A DNA stretch of 64,000 nucleotides, taken from contig NC_088789.1 of assembly GCF_949628265.1 (NCBI RefSeq), positions 25,785,883-25,849,882 of the forward strand, given 5' to 3'. Shown in pieces: positions 1-13,400 of this stretch. Origin of the DNA: Cloeon dipterum (taxonomy: Eukaryota; Arthropoda; Insecta; Ephemeroptera; Baetidae). The stretch's first letter is position 1, and each line of letters opens with the position of its first letter. The translations under genes and the position numbers were made by a program. The notes beneath the pieces were generated by a model. The model saw only the letters and a list, made by a program, of their open reading frames with translations. It had not been told where the DNA came from and ran no database searches.

Positions 1-126
1 AGAAAGAAAAAATCAAAGAAGCACACGTTTGATTTTTCTCTTTTTATTCTTATTATCAAGCTACGTGTATATGAGGTAAAATTACTGAAAAAAATTCACC
101 ATGACATTGTTTTTAGTTTTCGAGAT

Positions 127-199
127 TAGCGGTGGAACGTCTAACTGGTGTCGAGCGGTCCAGCCTTGAAATGGCCTTGCTCTGGACGTTCCACCGCTA
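127..199. repeat. Short foldback with 15-bp arms
   Basis: Positions 127-141 and 185-199 are perfect inverted copies of one another (core arm AGCGGTGGAACGTC), separated by a GC-richer 43-base spacer in otherwise AT-rich DNA. It could form a hairpin or be the remnant of a small inverted-repeat element. No second copy was noticed in the window. Confidence 0.6.
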
Positions 200-2825
200 T
201 ATAGTAAAAAAATATGCTTTCGTGAATTACTGTTAAAAAATAAAAATGAATTTATTTAGGCAAGAAAATTGCGAGAAAAATGTCGGCTAAAATAGTCCGA
301 AATTGGCTCCAAATTTATATCCGATTTTTCAGTGGCGAAAGTAATTATTTCATTTGGGTTGAGCACATAAAAAGAAATTATTTTAAGTAGTGAGGAATTG
401 AGTCTGAAATCGCAACTAAAAATGTGCTTTAAATTCAAAAGTAACCGCTAGCACCACCTATTGGCGGTTTGAACTAAAATGGTGAATGGTGGTATTTTTC
501 ATTATTAAAAATGTCTTAAATTCTCAACCCTCTGATTAAAATAAATATTTTGTCCACAGAAATTAGAAAAATAATTAATTATATACTATTAAGTTTCTGT
601 AGCAATCAGAATAGGACCAGTGTTGGTTTTCAGGATATTAAATGAACTGTTTCCAAGTCAATAAATTCCCATTTCAGAAAAAAAACTAATTTCAAGGCAG
701 AAGTGATGGGGCTACCTTTTAACGACTTCAAAAACTCATTCGTTGCCATGAGAAACACGGAGAGAAACTTTAAACAATTATTTATTGAATTTTACACTTC
801 AAAAGTTCTTCAGACGGTCTTGCCTAAGGGTTACTTTTGAATAGCATGTTACGAGACGTCTGGACTAAATAATATACGCGATTTCCGTCCTGCTTAAGTA
901 ACCGCGCGAGGGCCAATTAGGCGAGTCAGTAAAACCCGGTCGGCGCTTCGGCTTTGAGCGTTACAATAAATTATCAAATTCTCAGTTGTGCGGGCTTTGT
1001 TTATGGTAACGGCTCATTAAATGCGCGGCCTATATTGGGCGCCGCGTGCCGCGCTTGCCAAGGATTGATAAATGCATCGATCGGCGCCTTTTCTGCGCTG
1101 CGGGAGTGACATTGGACCTTGGCCACTCGCTGATTAGTACCGTACCTGCCAACTTCGGTCTGAAGATCGTAGAACTCTTTCATGTCGACATTCCGTCTGA
1201 AGTTGACCCCGTGGTATGGGAAGCTTGGCTCCAACTCTGCAGCACAAAAGTGACACAAATTACATAATCGAAAGACAAACGCGCGCGTCTGCTCTAAACC
1301 GCGAGGTTCAAGGGCTAACGGACTGAACTTTGAAGGACTGCCGGGAGATGAGAAGAGAAGTAGAATTTCGAAATTCAAGCGGCCACTCTTTCATTCAAAA
1401 TTTTCAGCTAGTATGAGCGATTTTAATTTTAGACCCCTATTAAAATGGGAATTTTCGATTAATCAGAAAAAGGGAAAGCGATTTGGAATTTTTGCCATTT
1501 TTCAATATAAAACCAATGATTTTATTTGCACTCCGAGTTCTATTTTTGCATGAAAAGCTACTTAAAACACACAATTTCACGCTTTAATGCCAGAATTTTC
1601 TTTAGAAGAGTGAAATATGTATTTAATAATATTTAAGTGACTTTTTCATTCAACGTTTTGTAGGTTGAGGAAAATTTTATTTTAGTCCCGTTCAAGGACT
1701 TAATTTCTAATAAGAAAAATAAATACGATTCAAAATTTGCATGAAATGCATCATATTTAATTTCAATGTGATTCCAGGATATTTTACAAATAAAAAATAA
1801 TACTAATTTTGCTCTAAACTGCAGCAATTTGTACCAATTTTCATTTACAGCAGCGGGGGCCAGATTCGTGCGACGCGCAGATATGGCGTCCGGTGGAGAA
1901 TGGCGCGAAAAAACGGTCACGTGAAAATGCGCGAAAAGAACCAAGTTTTTCGTCAATATTGTGAAATAATTTGCATTACTTGTACTAATTGTGTCTTTTG
2001 GATCGTAAAATCAAGCTCTTGACACTCGTACGGCAATCCAAAGAGAGCTTTTTGTTTCCCACATTCACACGCCATCTTGGATCTGCGCAGTGCGAACCAA
2101 TTTTATCGCACATCTGCTGGCCCCCGCTGACTTACAGGACAATAAAATTTATTTCAGAACTTTGCAAAATGCCAGGGCCTTTTAAAAAATATTCTAGAAG
2201 CAAGACTGTCGGTTTTTCGGACTAAAAAATCCTTGTTTCGATTCCGAGTGCCACAGAACTCGGAGAAAACGCTGAAATTAAATCATTTCATCACGCCTAA
2301 ACGATAATTAGTAATGTTGGTGTTTTCTTGCTTCAAAATACGTTCATTGAAGGCGAGCGAGGTAATTATAATTAGCTCAATTAGGTGGGATTTTCATAGA
2401 GGCGAGAGAGCGCGGAATGCGGTCACGTGTGATTTCGAGGTGCGACTCTTGGGAGACGCGTGGCGCATTTTAGCACGGGAGCGCGCCTCTGACTCACGCT
2501 CGGCTCGCCAAAATAAATTCGCCGCTGATTAATGGTGTGTACCCGAGAGCTTGAGATGGATGCACTAATGAGCCGAATATTAGCCGCGCAAATTAATTCA
2601 TCAACCAGCGTTTCTGCTTATTTTTGCGAGAGCAGTCCGTAAATTTCCAATTGGTTTGTATAGGTGATCCAACCGCAAAATTGCTTTTAAATTATTTTGT
2701 AAATGCCGAAAAAATATTTCAAACGCTGCATCTTATTTTTATTTGGAAATAAGGCAATTTAAAGTGAGATTTGGGCAATTTTAAATGCAGCGCTTAACTA
2801 TTAGCTGATTTTTGCCATTCAAATT
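200..2825. other. Intergenic or intronic DNA without a recognised gene
   Basis: This stretch is mostly AT-rich. A more GC-rich patch at about 1000-1380 is open on both strands: plus 1046-1267, and minus 1001-1378 (which begins at a non-ATG codon). Neither translation resembles a family I know and neither shows convincing splice sites. A second GC-rich patch lies at about 2395-2530. If the minus-strand gene at 4319-7000 extends to the left, this region would be its intron. Confidence 0.4.
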
Positions 2826-3260
2826 AGAGAAGGGGGTTGTAAGGGGGTTAGTAAGCACCCCCTAAACCCTTTGGCTGGTCAGGGGAGGTCAAGACGAGTC
2901 TAACGGTGGGCAGTTTTTGAAATTATTTTTGTTAGAACTCGAGATTTGGAGTTGGCAATAATTGCAAAGCACGAAAAGGACGAATAATTCGACGTTTTTC
3001 AAGTTCTATGCGTAATTTCTCGAAAACAAAACAGAGTACCACTCTAAAACTTTCCCAAAAGCTTACAAATGTAAATGAATCAACTTTTAAGCACATTTTA
3101 AAAATTCCAAAATCCTCAGCTCTTTTCCAAAACTTAAATTAAAAACAAAAATTAACAAAAGTGACCTTTGTCCTTGACCTAGGCATTCAAATTTGGTATT
3201 TATTCGATCGGGCTCGGCGAGAGGAATCCAAAGAGCCCCGCCAGATCTTTGAACTCGGCC
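2826..3260 (+). repeat. Interspersed repeat family B, copy 1
   Basis: It contains a run of G-rich pentads (GGGGGTT), then the core GACGAGTCTAACGGTGG, an 'aactcgagatttggag'-type block and a 3' part ending near 'gtgacctttgtccttgacct'. The same core recurs in either orientation near 41.9-42.7, 49.0-49.3, 53.5-53.7, 56.4-56.7 and 57.9-58.4 kb. No coding capacity was seen, so it is probably a non-autonomous dispersed element. Confidence 0.6.
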
Positions 3261-4318
3261 GATTTTGATTCGCAAAGGAATGAAACCAGTTCAGCGGATA
3301 TTATTATTAAATGGCGCGGTAAATAAATTGTATGGCGGTGCGTGTTCCTCGATAACAGACATGAGTATCGTATGAATGAAAACACGAGTGGTGGCTGGCG
3401 AAACGAGGACAAATGCCAGCTTTGAGGAATATGGAGCTGCTCTCGTAGGCAGCTTATCTCAAGTCTCGGGGGCGCTAATAGCGGCGCACAGTGGCTTTCA
3501 GACGACCGTGTGTACAAGTCTCGCTCTCGCGCTCTGGCTGGCATTTCCAACACAGCTGTCGGCGCAGTAAAAACAGCAAAATGTCTATACATGCAGGCAG
3601 TCTCGTAAAAAGCAGGTCGCTAGCAAGAGAGTGTGAATTTATTTTTCGCTTCTTCCCTCGCCGATCAGAGACGATTTTTAATCGGAGCATATACAGAGCG
3701 CAGTGCCAATTGGCGCAAATATTTATAGAATACGAAAACGTCAGGCGGCAAAAACGTTGAGAAGGCCGATCAGTTGATCACTTAATTGGACCTGGTTCAC
3801 AGAATTTTCGAGTATTTTCTATTTAAAATTTTTTTAAAATGATCTTGATCAGAATTAAAATTTGAAAAAACTTGCAAAATTCGTTGTAAAATCAGTTATT
3901 GTGTTGTTGACTCCTTAAAGCCGAGAAATAATTTCTCATTTCACATCAGAACGCACATTTTGCACAGATAGGAATTCAGCTGCAGAGTTGGCGAGTGGCC
4001 AGCGGAACTTGCGAGTGAGGCAATCCCTTAGCGGCTTGCACTCTCTCATTGTTGTTAATAATGCGTTTTGCACTGGCAAACACGCGCGGGGGTTCAAGTA
4101 TGGAAAGTACATAATAATTAGAGCAGCTTGTTCCGTGAGGTTGCAAATTTCTAAAATACATATCGCGTCAAGGGCAGATACAAATGAAAAATAAAACTCC
4201 CTGAGTAAAGTTCACTTGAGAGAAAAATCGCGCTGTGAAATTGAAGGAGCGATCAAAGATTCCGCACTGCACGGTCTAGATTCAAGTGTGTGTATACAAT
4301 TTAGAACATTTCATTTAC
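3261..4318. other. No gene recognised
   Basis: The region has several overlapping open frames on both strands between 3200 and 3770. They have no ATG-plus-splice context and no recognisable family. It includes a pyrimidine- and GC-richer stretch at about 3470-3570. Probably intron of the minus-strand gene whose exon starts at 4319. Confidence 0.35.
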
Positions 4319-4370
4319 CTCCCACTGGGTCAGTCTCGTCCACTTTGATCATCTTGCCGCTGGCGAACAG
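4319..4370 (-). CDS. Probable first coding exon of an unidentified gene, continuing left of the window
   Basis: On the minus strand a 52-base exon is framed by a clear acceptor (gctttcag) and donor (GGGAG|gtaaatg). It reads LFASGKMIKVDETDPVG plus one extra base, so it leaves phase 1. The GC-rich upstream exon with a donor at 6819 is open into it in the same frame but has no ATG after its last stop codon. The likely start is therefore the ATG inside this exon, giving a protein that begins MIKVDETDPVG. I do not recognise the family from 12 residues, and I could not find the next exon within the window. Calling it a gene is an inference from two good splice sites and GC contrast with the surroundings. 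Confidence 0.45.
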
Positions 4371-6818
4371 CTGAAAGCAAAATATACACTTTGATTTACG
4401 TGGGCTGCATCAAATAATGCTATAAATTCAAAACATAAAATTTCATTAATTATTTAATTTATTTTATCATGGTGAAACGAGTATCTCTGAAGACTTAATT
4501 TCGTGTTTACTTTTGAATTGATAGACTTATGCCGTTCAGTGGCCTGAAAACAATTTTCGACGAGTCACTGACTGAGTGAGTTGTTAAAAATTCCTTTCTC
4601 CAGCACTATAACGTCTATTGAGATTTGCTTTTCTTGTTTTATGACGCTCGCGACTAAATAAAAAAGCTTTTAACATCGGCAACAGCGACCACACAAAATA
4701 TAAAAACGGTTAAATTTAGAAAGAAACGCACTGCCCATGTGCCCTGCAATAATCCCACATCCTGCTGAATGAAATGTGTTTACTCAATCCGCGACACACC
4801 CCCGCACGCAACACGCCGCGTCAAAGGGAGAAAAAATTCGGTATATTTCCTCGAATGACGCAGATTATTGACGTACGTCTTGTGCTCAAGCCGCGCAGAC
4901 TGTGAATCTTTTAAGACACAATCAGATTCAAAGATTTCTTTCTGCTTACTAAAGAAAAATTGAGCGGTCCCGATCTTTTTTAATAAAATATGCCCCATGG
5001 GAAGTATGGTATTATTTTTGGCTTGCCCGCAGTCGACGGAAACAAATAAAGAGTTTGCCAAAAGGGCACAATATGTGCCAAAAAGTCCAATATAAATATA
5101 TTTTTGTGTTGCTTGGTCGTTCGCCCCTTGGTGGCTGGTGTGTCCGTGCCAAAAATATAGCTTTTCGAAGGTGGTACGTCAAGGATAATTCATGTGTACT
5201 TCTGAAGGCAGCTTCAAGTTTAAAAACAACACGAACATAGCGCACGTCAACTTGCAAAACTGAAACTCGGCTTAAAATGTATTTTTGCGGCTTTTGCTGC
5301 TGTCAAAATTTTAATTTCAAGAAGTCATCTGACACATATCATAATTTGGCTGAACTTTGTACTAATTAAAATTATTATCTAGTTTTTTTTTATCTGAAAC
5401 GAATTATTTCTGATAAACAAACGCTCGTTCTGACAAACCAAAACTAATCTTAAATGATTAAAAAATAATTAGATAGCTATTAAACCTTTAACTTTGGTTT
5501 ATACGCTTTTTATTTGAATCGAATTAGTGTCTCGTGGTACATACGAAAATTCTGCAGATTAAATTAATTACGTGAAGAGAGCATTTTAAATTTCATTCCA
5601 TGAAAACTCAGCTGTTTTGAAAACGTGAGCGGAAGAAATTAACTCTAGTCGCGCCGCCGGCGAAAAGACTTTTAAAACGTGACTGCAACACGAGAGCTTG
5701 GTGCCAAAAGGGTTAAAATCCTCGCCACTCTTAATAAATTGTGAGCGCACAGAACGGCGCCAGTCAAGTGTGAGAGCGTCGCCTTGCTTGCACGTACGTA
5801 TCATATTTATTTCGTTTGTGAGAGAGATTATTTCAGCAGGAGAGTAAGCATATTCTTTGAAAATAATGCACGGAAAATATGATGTTCTCATAAATTTTGA
5901 AAGTTTATAGAGCATTGCAAGTCTCTGAATGAAGAGGATGCAAATGTTTGTTTACTTTCGGGTCATATGCGTTTCAGGATAAAATGAAAGCCCCACTATG
6001 CATTTGCTTAAACAAATATGTATATAGAAGCAAACAAAAATCTTTTTATGAAAATTGACCGGAAATACATAATAGTTTGTTTCTATTTGCATTAACAATA
6101 TAAAAACCCATCCAAGAATTTATTAAAGTAGAGCGCTACAGGCCAACAATTTTAAGAACATTTTGCATTGTTGACTACAGATAATAAACAGTTCATTGAG
6201 TTTGTGAAATTTTGCAACAGTTTATCTCTGCAATGTGCAATAATGGAATCAGGCCCAAAGAATAACATTATAAGTTAAATTTCAGATTTTTCCAAATTTC
6301 TTGAAACGGGTTTCAATGATTTTGGTGAGCAAATTTCCCTTGTGGCGAAATAAATCGTGATTTTCAATAAGGAGACTGTATAATGTGCTCGTCGCTTGGA
6401 TTTGCATGCACAATTATACAAATTCAAAGTGATATGATTGCCGATCAGCAGAGAGAGATTTGTGGCTTGAAAAAGGCTGTTGACAGGAGGAAAATCCCTA
6501 TTATTTATAGGCTCTTGACAGTTTAATGTAACTAATTATGATTGCAAGGATTAAAAATTGTGAGATAAACACAACTTATAAGATAACCACATAAAAAACT
6601 AGAATATTCATAGCTTAAACGAGATGACTTAGAAACTCCTAAATATAAGGTAGAATTAAATTTTTAAACCAGTACCCGATTCAATTTAACTAAAAAAAAA
6701 CACTACAGGAATCCGATCTCCACTCTATTCTTGTGCAAAATAAAACTTCACAGTACTCATTGGAACCGATGAAATTTGCTACAGAAATTTAATTCGAAAG
6801 TCCCCGCAGAGAACATAC
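4371..6818. other. Probable first intron of the minus-strand gene
   Basis: AT-rich DNA lies between the two proposed exons. It has open frames near 4780-5060, 5012-5257 and 5586-5915 that lack recognisable content. It includes one copy of repeat family C at about 6118-6480. Confidence 0.35.
6118..6480 (+). repeat. Interspersed repeat family C, copy 1
   Basis: The copy begins near 'tagagcgctacaggccaac' and contains 'agaacattttgcattgt', then 'gcaacagtttatctct' and 'gtgcaataatggaatcagg'. Related copies lie at about 32004-32330 and 45985-46280 (same strand) and about 50815-51075 (opposite strand). Part of the sequence resembles the interior of the TTAA-flanked MITE at 23.2 and 31.6 kb, so the two may belong to one broad family. 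No coding capacity was seen. Confidence 0.6.
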
Positions 6819-7010
6819 CTCTGACGAAAGCAAAAAGACGGTCGCGGCCCTGGCGAGGGGCTGTTGGGGTCGGCCAGGGGCGCAGCAGGCAGACGCGTGA
6901 AGATAGTTGAGTGTGGAGTGGAGCGGCACTGGTATTCAGGGGTGCTGCGGTGCGGATGGTCGGCGGGCGACTGGCAGTGATCTTCTCGCAAGGCAACTCA
7001 CTCAGTCACG
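6819..7010 (-). promoter_or_regulatory. Probable 5' UTR exon and promoter region of the minus-strand gene
   Basis: A GC-rich island (about 6820-7140) ends on the minus strand in a strong donor (GTCAGAG|gtatgttc). Read through this donor, the frame joins the exon at 4319-4370 without a stop codon, but no ATG is available here. I interpret it as a noncoding first exon. The transcription start cannot be fixed; the GC-rich sequence continues to about 7140. Confidence 0.4.
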
Positions 7011-7139
7011 TTGCTCACTCACGCAGACGCATTTAGCACGGGGGCCGCCGCCGCACACGCCTTGGCCGCCGGCCAGAGCTAGGCGCCCAGTGGCCGCCCG
7101 CCCGTCTGTGCGCACACGCCCCCTGGCCTCTGCCACTCA

Positions 7140-8831
7140 ACGGTCAGATTTTTGCTCTTGCAAATAATTCAACCCTTGGAATTGATTCAATTACAATTAA
7201 GCGCGTAGACCGATAAATTTCACTCTTTATCATCGCCTTAAAATTATTTTAACTTGTGAAGAAAGCGTACTATTTTTTCAATAGGTGAATTCTTTGAAAT
7301 GACTTTGATTATTTTCACCGCTAACCATTTTTGTTGCAAAAACATTGCAGAATTGAAATACGTTTTATTGCTTACGATCGAGAACTTCTCGTGATCTATA
7401 ATTTCGCTTTTATATAATCTTGAATAATGGCTTTTGAGCTGTATAAAGTGGAAATATTTTATCAATCCCGAAAAATTCAATTCAGAAATTAAATTTTAAA
7501 AAATCAACAATTATTTTAATTTTGAAAAGATCTTTGAGGGCATCAAAAAATTAAAACCGGGCGGTACGTGACATTAAAGGGATATACTTACAAGTGTTTT
7601 TCTAACTCGGCCTGTTTCCAAATTTTAAAATTAATTCATCTATGAAATTGAAAAAGAAATATCAACCTTTTACCCCGATTATATTATGTGTTAGAACCAG
7701 GGCATGGGAATAATTCGGTTGTTTGCAAATCCGGTTTTTTACGGCTAATTTCTCCCGGATTTTTGCAAACAAATATTGCAGCTATTGAATTTTACCTTCT
7801 TAGCTTTCTTGCAAACTTTTGAAGGCAAAAGTTTCACAAAATTTGGTTTAGAAAAAATTTTATTTACGGAAATTTAAATTACTAAACACCGTGAACCCCA
7901 GATTTTCAGATAACGTTTAATATGAGTTTTAATGGTAAAATTAGTATATTTCGAGTTTTTTTTTATTAATTGCGATAAACCGCATAAAACTGGTAAAAAT
8001 CGCTGGGAAACTCCTCGGGAGATTACAGCTGGTTAAAACTGTCAAAAAATATTTTAGTGAAATAAAAACGGGGAGTAGGTGTACTTTATCTTATTTATAT
8101 TATTTGTTTTAATGCAGTGATTAAGATTGTTGAAATTAATGTGAATCAGGAATAAAATAATATAGCTTCAGATTGAGGCATAATATGATTCAGTCATCTA
8201 TACTGCTAATTAACAGGAAATTGTTGATTTTCCATGCATTTTTTAATATGATTAATTTAGTGTATATTCACATCTAGAGGTGCATAAAAATAAGGGACGC
8301 AAACTCACTCCTGGTCAAAAAGCTAGCAATTTCTATCCTGTTTTCCCTCTTAAAAAGTCAATCATTAACTCACTTCATGAATATGGTCTAAAGTCGACTA
8401 TCAATTGTGCCCCTTCCTTCTGCTAGAGATCTTGTATGCTCACCCTCCACTCCCAAATTGTTATATTTGACCCCCCTCGAAAACAGTTAATATGCTGGAA
8501 TTTTTACAATAAATTTAAAAAACTTTTTCAAATTAGAAATATGGTACATAGTAGTATGAAGATTATTTTTGATTATTTTAAATAATTTAAAACCCCAAGA
8601 ATGCATGCTAATAGTAGCAAATTTAAGCTAAAATTATAGCAAGGGTTGAAAGGGGCTGAGGTTAACTAATTAGACTAAATATGTCATCTAATAATGCTGC
8701 TTGTTAGTTTTGAGAATCAAGTCCACAATCAAGCAGTTGTTGAGACTATTGATGGTGCTAACCGATGGAAGTTGTAAATTAATTTAGAAGGTGTTCGTTT
8801 AAAATATACACCAGATTTGAAAATTTTCAGG
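7140..8831. other. AT-rich intergenic DNA
   Basis: No gene is recognisable here. A degraded piece resembling repeat family B in reverse orientation ('gcccctt...accctccactcccaaa') lies at about 8400-8480. The original copy of the duplicated block begins at about 8832. Confidence 0.5.
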
Positions 8832-8855
8832 ATTTAATTGGAATATACAATAAAG

Positions 8856-9933
<1,078 letters not shown>

Positions 9934-10485
9934 GATCAACTTTTGATCGCGTGGAAGAAGCGAAGAAGGCAGAAGAAGCACAATGGCGTTTGGTATTACA
10001 ACTCTCACAGGCTTATCAGTTGGCCAACTTAACACCAAAGTAAATGGATATTCGGAATATTTTTTAACCTTTTTTAAGTAAGCTCTTATCAATTAATTTG
10101 AAATTGAAGGGAATAATAATGTGTATTTTAATTAAATATTGTATATAAATTAAGGTTAACTAAATTAATTGGATAAAAGCTTGTCTTTAAAATTTTTTGA
10201 AAGATGCCATATTGGAATAAGTTTCAGCCACCATCTTTACTCACGCGGGAAAATTAAATTCGTTCTCTTTCTCATCGTGGTAGTAGCCCATAGATGGCGT
10301 TGAAACTGCATTGACCGGTAAAAAACGCAAAGTTTCAAATAAAGACATAATAATAACATTTCGAAACGAACACGCAGTTATGCAGCCTATTTAGCATAGT
10401 CAACTGTTTGTGTTTTAATGCTTTTAAAACATTTTGCATTTAACATTTCGCCAGGAAGCCGCTTTGCAGTTCAATCCTCGATATC
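9934..10485. promoter_or_regulatory. Divergent promoter between RpS16 and SRBD1
   Basis: Only about 550 bases separate the two ATGs. The interval holds the RpS16 pyrimidine-rich leader at its left end and two 'ATGGC/GCCAT'-type motifs: 'agatgccatattgg' at about 10203, and 'agatggcgttgaaac' near 10295. These resemble YY1/Pho-class sites. No TATA box is evident, which fits housekeeping genes. The whole interval is also present in the duplicated block at 25673-26242. Confidence 0.55.
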
Positions 10486-13400
10486 ATGCCGTTTTCTTCG
10501 AGTGAGTTTTTGTATTGTCATGCCCGACCAATTTCAATCCAGGCTACTTGCCAGAGCTGTTATGTAGTGATTTAATTTCACTTTCACAGGTCACCACCTC
10601 ATCAGCACTAGGCAGACTTCAAGACGAGACAGCTTCAACTCGACGATAAATCTGGACGAAAGCGATCAAGAATCTGTAATTGAGGTCAAACCTGCCAAAG
10701 CCAGCGAAAAATACCTGAAGGCCGTGCAAGGGAAACGGAATACGAGAAGTTCGGCGGGAAATTTTCCTGCGGTAGAGTCCAAACCTTCAGATAATGACAT
10801 TATATTAGTGGAGCAGCCTGTCCCACGCAAGAAAGCTTTGCGTGCAAGACCTACACCTGATATAGAAGAGGACTTTATCAGCTTGGTAGTATAGTTGAAT
10901 TTCTTTCTGAAAAGTGGAAATATAATTCTGTAATTAACACAAAGGGTCCAGTAAACAAATTAGCAAAGTTAAACAACAACAACAACATCAGTAACAAGAA
11001 AACATGCAAAAGGTATTGCAGTTTATTAATTTTCACTCTTTGCCACTAAAAATGATAAAATTATCAGTTCTCCGAGCCAAAGACCAACTAAACTGTCACC
11101 CTTAAAATCAAGAAATCATCGGATTGAAAATCAAGCGAACCAAGTGGAAATTGTGGTACTCATTAAAGTTATATTATTCACTTTGGATTGATTAAAAATT
11201 TGTTAAATCAGGATTTGCTCAGCAATGATATTGTAGAAGTGCAAACTCCACAACCTCATATCAGGTACAAAAGATTTAAAAAAATCAGGATTGTTCCTAA
11301 TATTTTATGTCGACAGGCCTTCCCTGACTGCTAAAAGAACCATGAGCAAGAAAGTTTGTGCCAAGGCCAAGAAGCGTTGCGCTTCTTCAGAAATATCACC
11401 AAAAGGTAAAGCGAATAAATCGCTCAAGGCTAAAGCCAGACCAGCTGTTGCCTCAACTTCGGCGCAGGCTGATGAGGATGATGACTGTGTGGTGAGTTGC
11501 ATTAAATAATTCTTGATCTAGCAATTATTTTTTCTGCTAGGTTTTGTGGGATTCGGCAGACATTCTCTGCGTGTACCACAACATCGCTCCAAAAGTTGCC
11601 AATAATTTGATTACCCTGTTTGACAACGAAAACACCATTCCGTTCATCGCGCGATATCGGCGGGGACTGACCAACAACATGGAGGCGGAGCAGCTCAGGG
11701 TGGTCAGAGATGCATACCAGGAGTTAAAGTACACAAATGATTAAATCTTCCAGTTCGGTTTACTAATTTTATATTTTAAGGACTGTCAAGGAAAAGGCTA
11801 AATCAGCAATGGCCAAAATTCGGCAGCAGGGTAGGATGAATGCACAAGTTCGAAAGAGCATCTTAGCCGCGAAAAGCGTGTCAGAGCTTGATGATATCGT
11901 AAGCTGAAACTATCAGAGAGTTAAATTAGGAATTTAATTAAATTTATTTGTAGATGGCTCAGTTCAAAGTCCAGGCAAAAGGCACTCTAGCTGAGAGGGC
12001 GCGGAGTTTGGGACTGGAGCAAGTTGCTCATCAAGTTTTGAATGGTGATGACAGACCTGACATTATCCAAGATATGATCAGAAAAGACACTGAAGGGCTT
12101 CGGTCTTGTGAGGAAATTGAAACTGGCATCATGCACATCATTGCAGAAGTCATCAGCAAACACGAAGCTGTAAGTGAGATGGTTGAGTTTTGTCTCTTTG
12201 TTTTACTCCAACATTTAAATCGGTCAGCTCCTATTTATTTGTAGGAATAGCCACAAATTTCTCCTTGCAAAATTTTATTGAGTTTTAGGGATTTCAGATC
12301 TTTTGACAGGACACCAATCAAACTGTTCAATTTACATTTTTTTAAATTACAATCTCAGGTCTTGGACTTCATAAGAAACTGCCCTCGCCATGAGATCGTG
12401 CTGGAAAGCAAGAAAATGCGGGCCAATAAGAAGCAATCAGTGGATGCAAAGAAGCACCAGATGAACCAGCTGAAATTCAAAGAGTTTCTGGACTACTCCA
12501 TCAAAGTTAAATACATTCGCCCTCATACGGTTAGCGCCATTACCAAATCAGGTCATTTATCTAATTATTAACTGCAGGCATTGGCTTTGAATCGAGGCGA
12601 GAACTTGAAGATCCTCTCCATCAAGATTGTGCCTCAAAAGAGTGTGAAACATTCTTTCATAAAACTGTGTGAAACCTTGTTTGCCTGTGTTGGCTATGGC
12701 CACACTAGGAGTGGCAGAATCTGTCATGGCGCATTTCTGGACGCGTGGGACCGACTTGTAGTGCCAGCCATCTCAAGACATGTAATGATCGAAATGTTTG
12801 AATGTCTTTTAAAACTTAAATTGGAATTTAAATTATCAGGTGAGGTCAGAACTCACCAAAATGGGCGAAAAGGAGAGTCTCAATGTGTTCGCGTCCAATC
12901 TGAAGCAAATCCTGCTCATGCCGCCACTCAAGGGTGCCACTGTCCTCGCCATCGATCCCGGCTTCTTGCACGGCTGCAAGATTGCTGTCATCTCTCCGTC
13001 GGGAGAGGTCAAACACACAGACGTTATTCATCCTGTCTTTAAAGGTAAGAATTCTGCAATATGACATTTTCAAATTATGTATTTGACGGAGGGTCAAAAT
13101 CAGGGTTTGCCAATTTTGCAATGCGCAATGTAAAATTAAATCTGATTTTTCAGACAGCAGCTTGAAAAGTCCAGCCTGCGAGAAGCTGCGTGAAGTTGTG
13201 AAAAAGTACACGGCCAAAGTGATAGCCCTCGGCGACGGCACAGCAAGTGCTGAAACATGTGCCTGGCTTGGCAAGTTGATCGAAAAGAAGGCATTTCACC
13301 CAGTCGAGGTCTCGTACACCATTGTCAGCGAGAGGGGAGCCTCGATTTACTCATGTAGTCCCGTGGCCAAAGCGGAATTTCCTTCTTTGGACCCAAATGT

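Noticed and set aside
6779-6996. Proline-rich minus-strand protein in the 6.8-7.0 kb island
   Set aside because: Both overlapping frames start at TTG, not ATG, and the sequence looks like GC-rich leader DNA.
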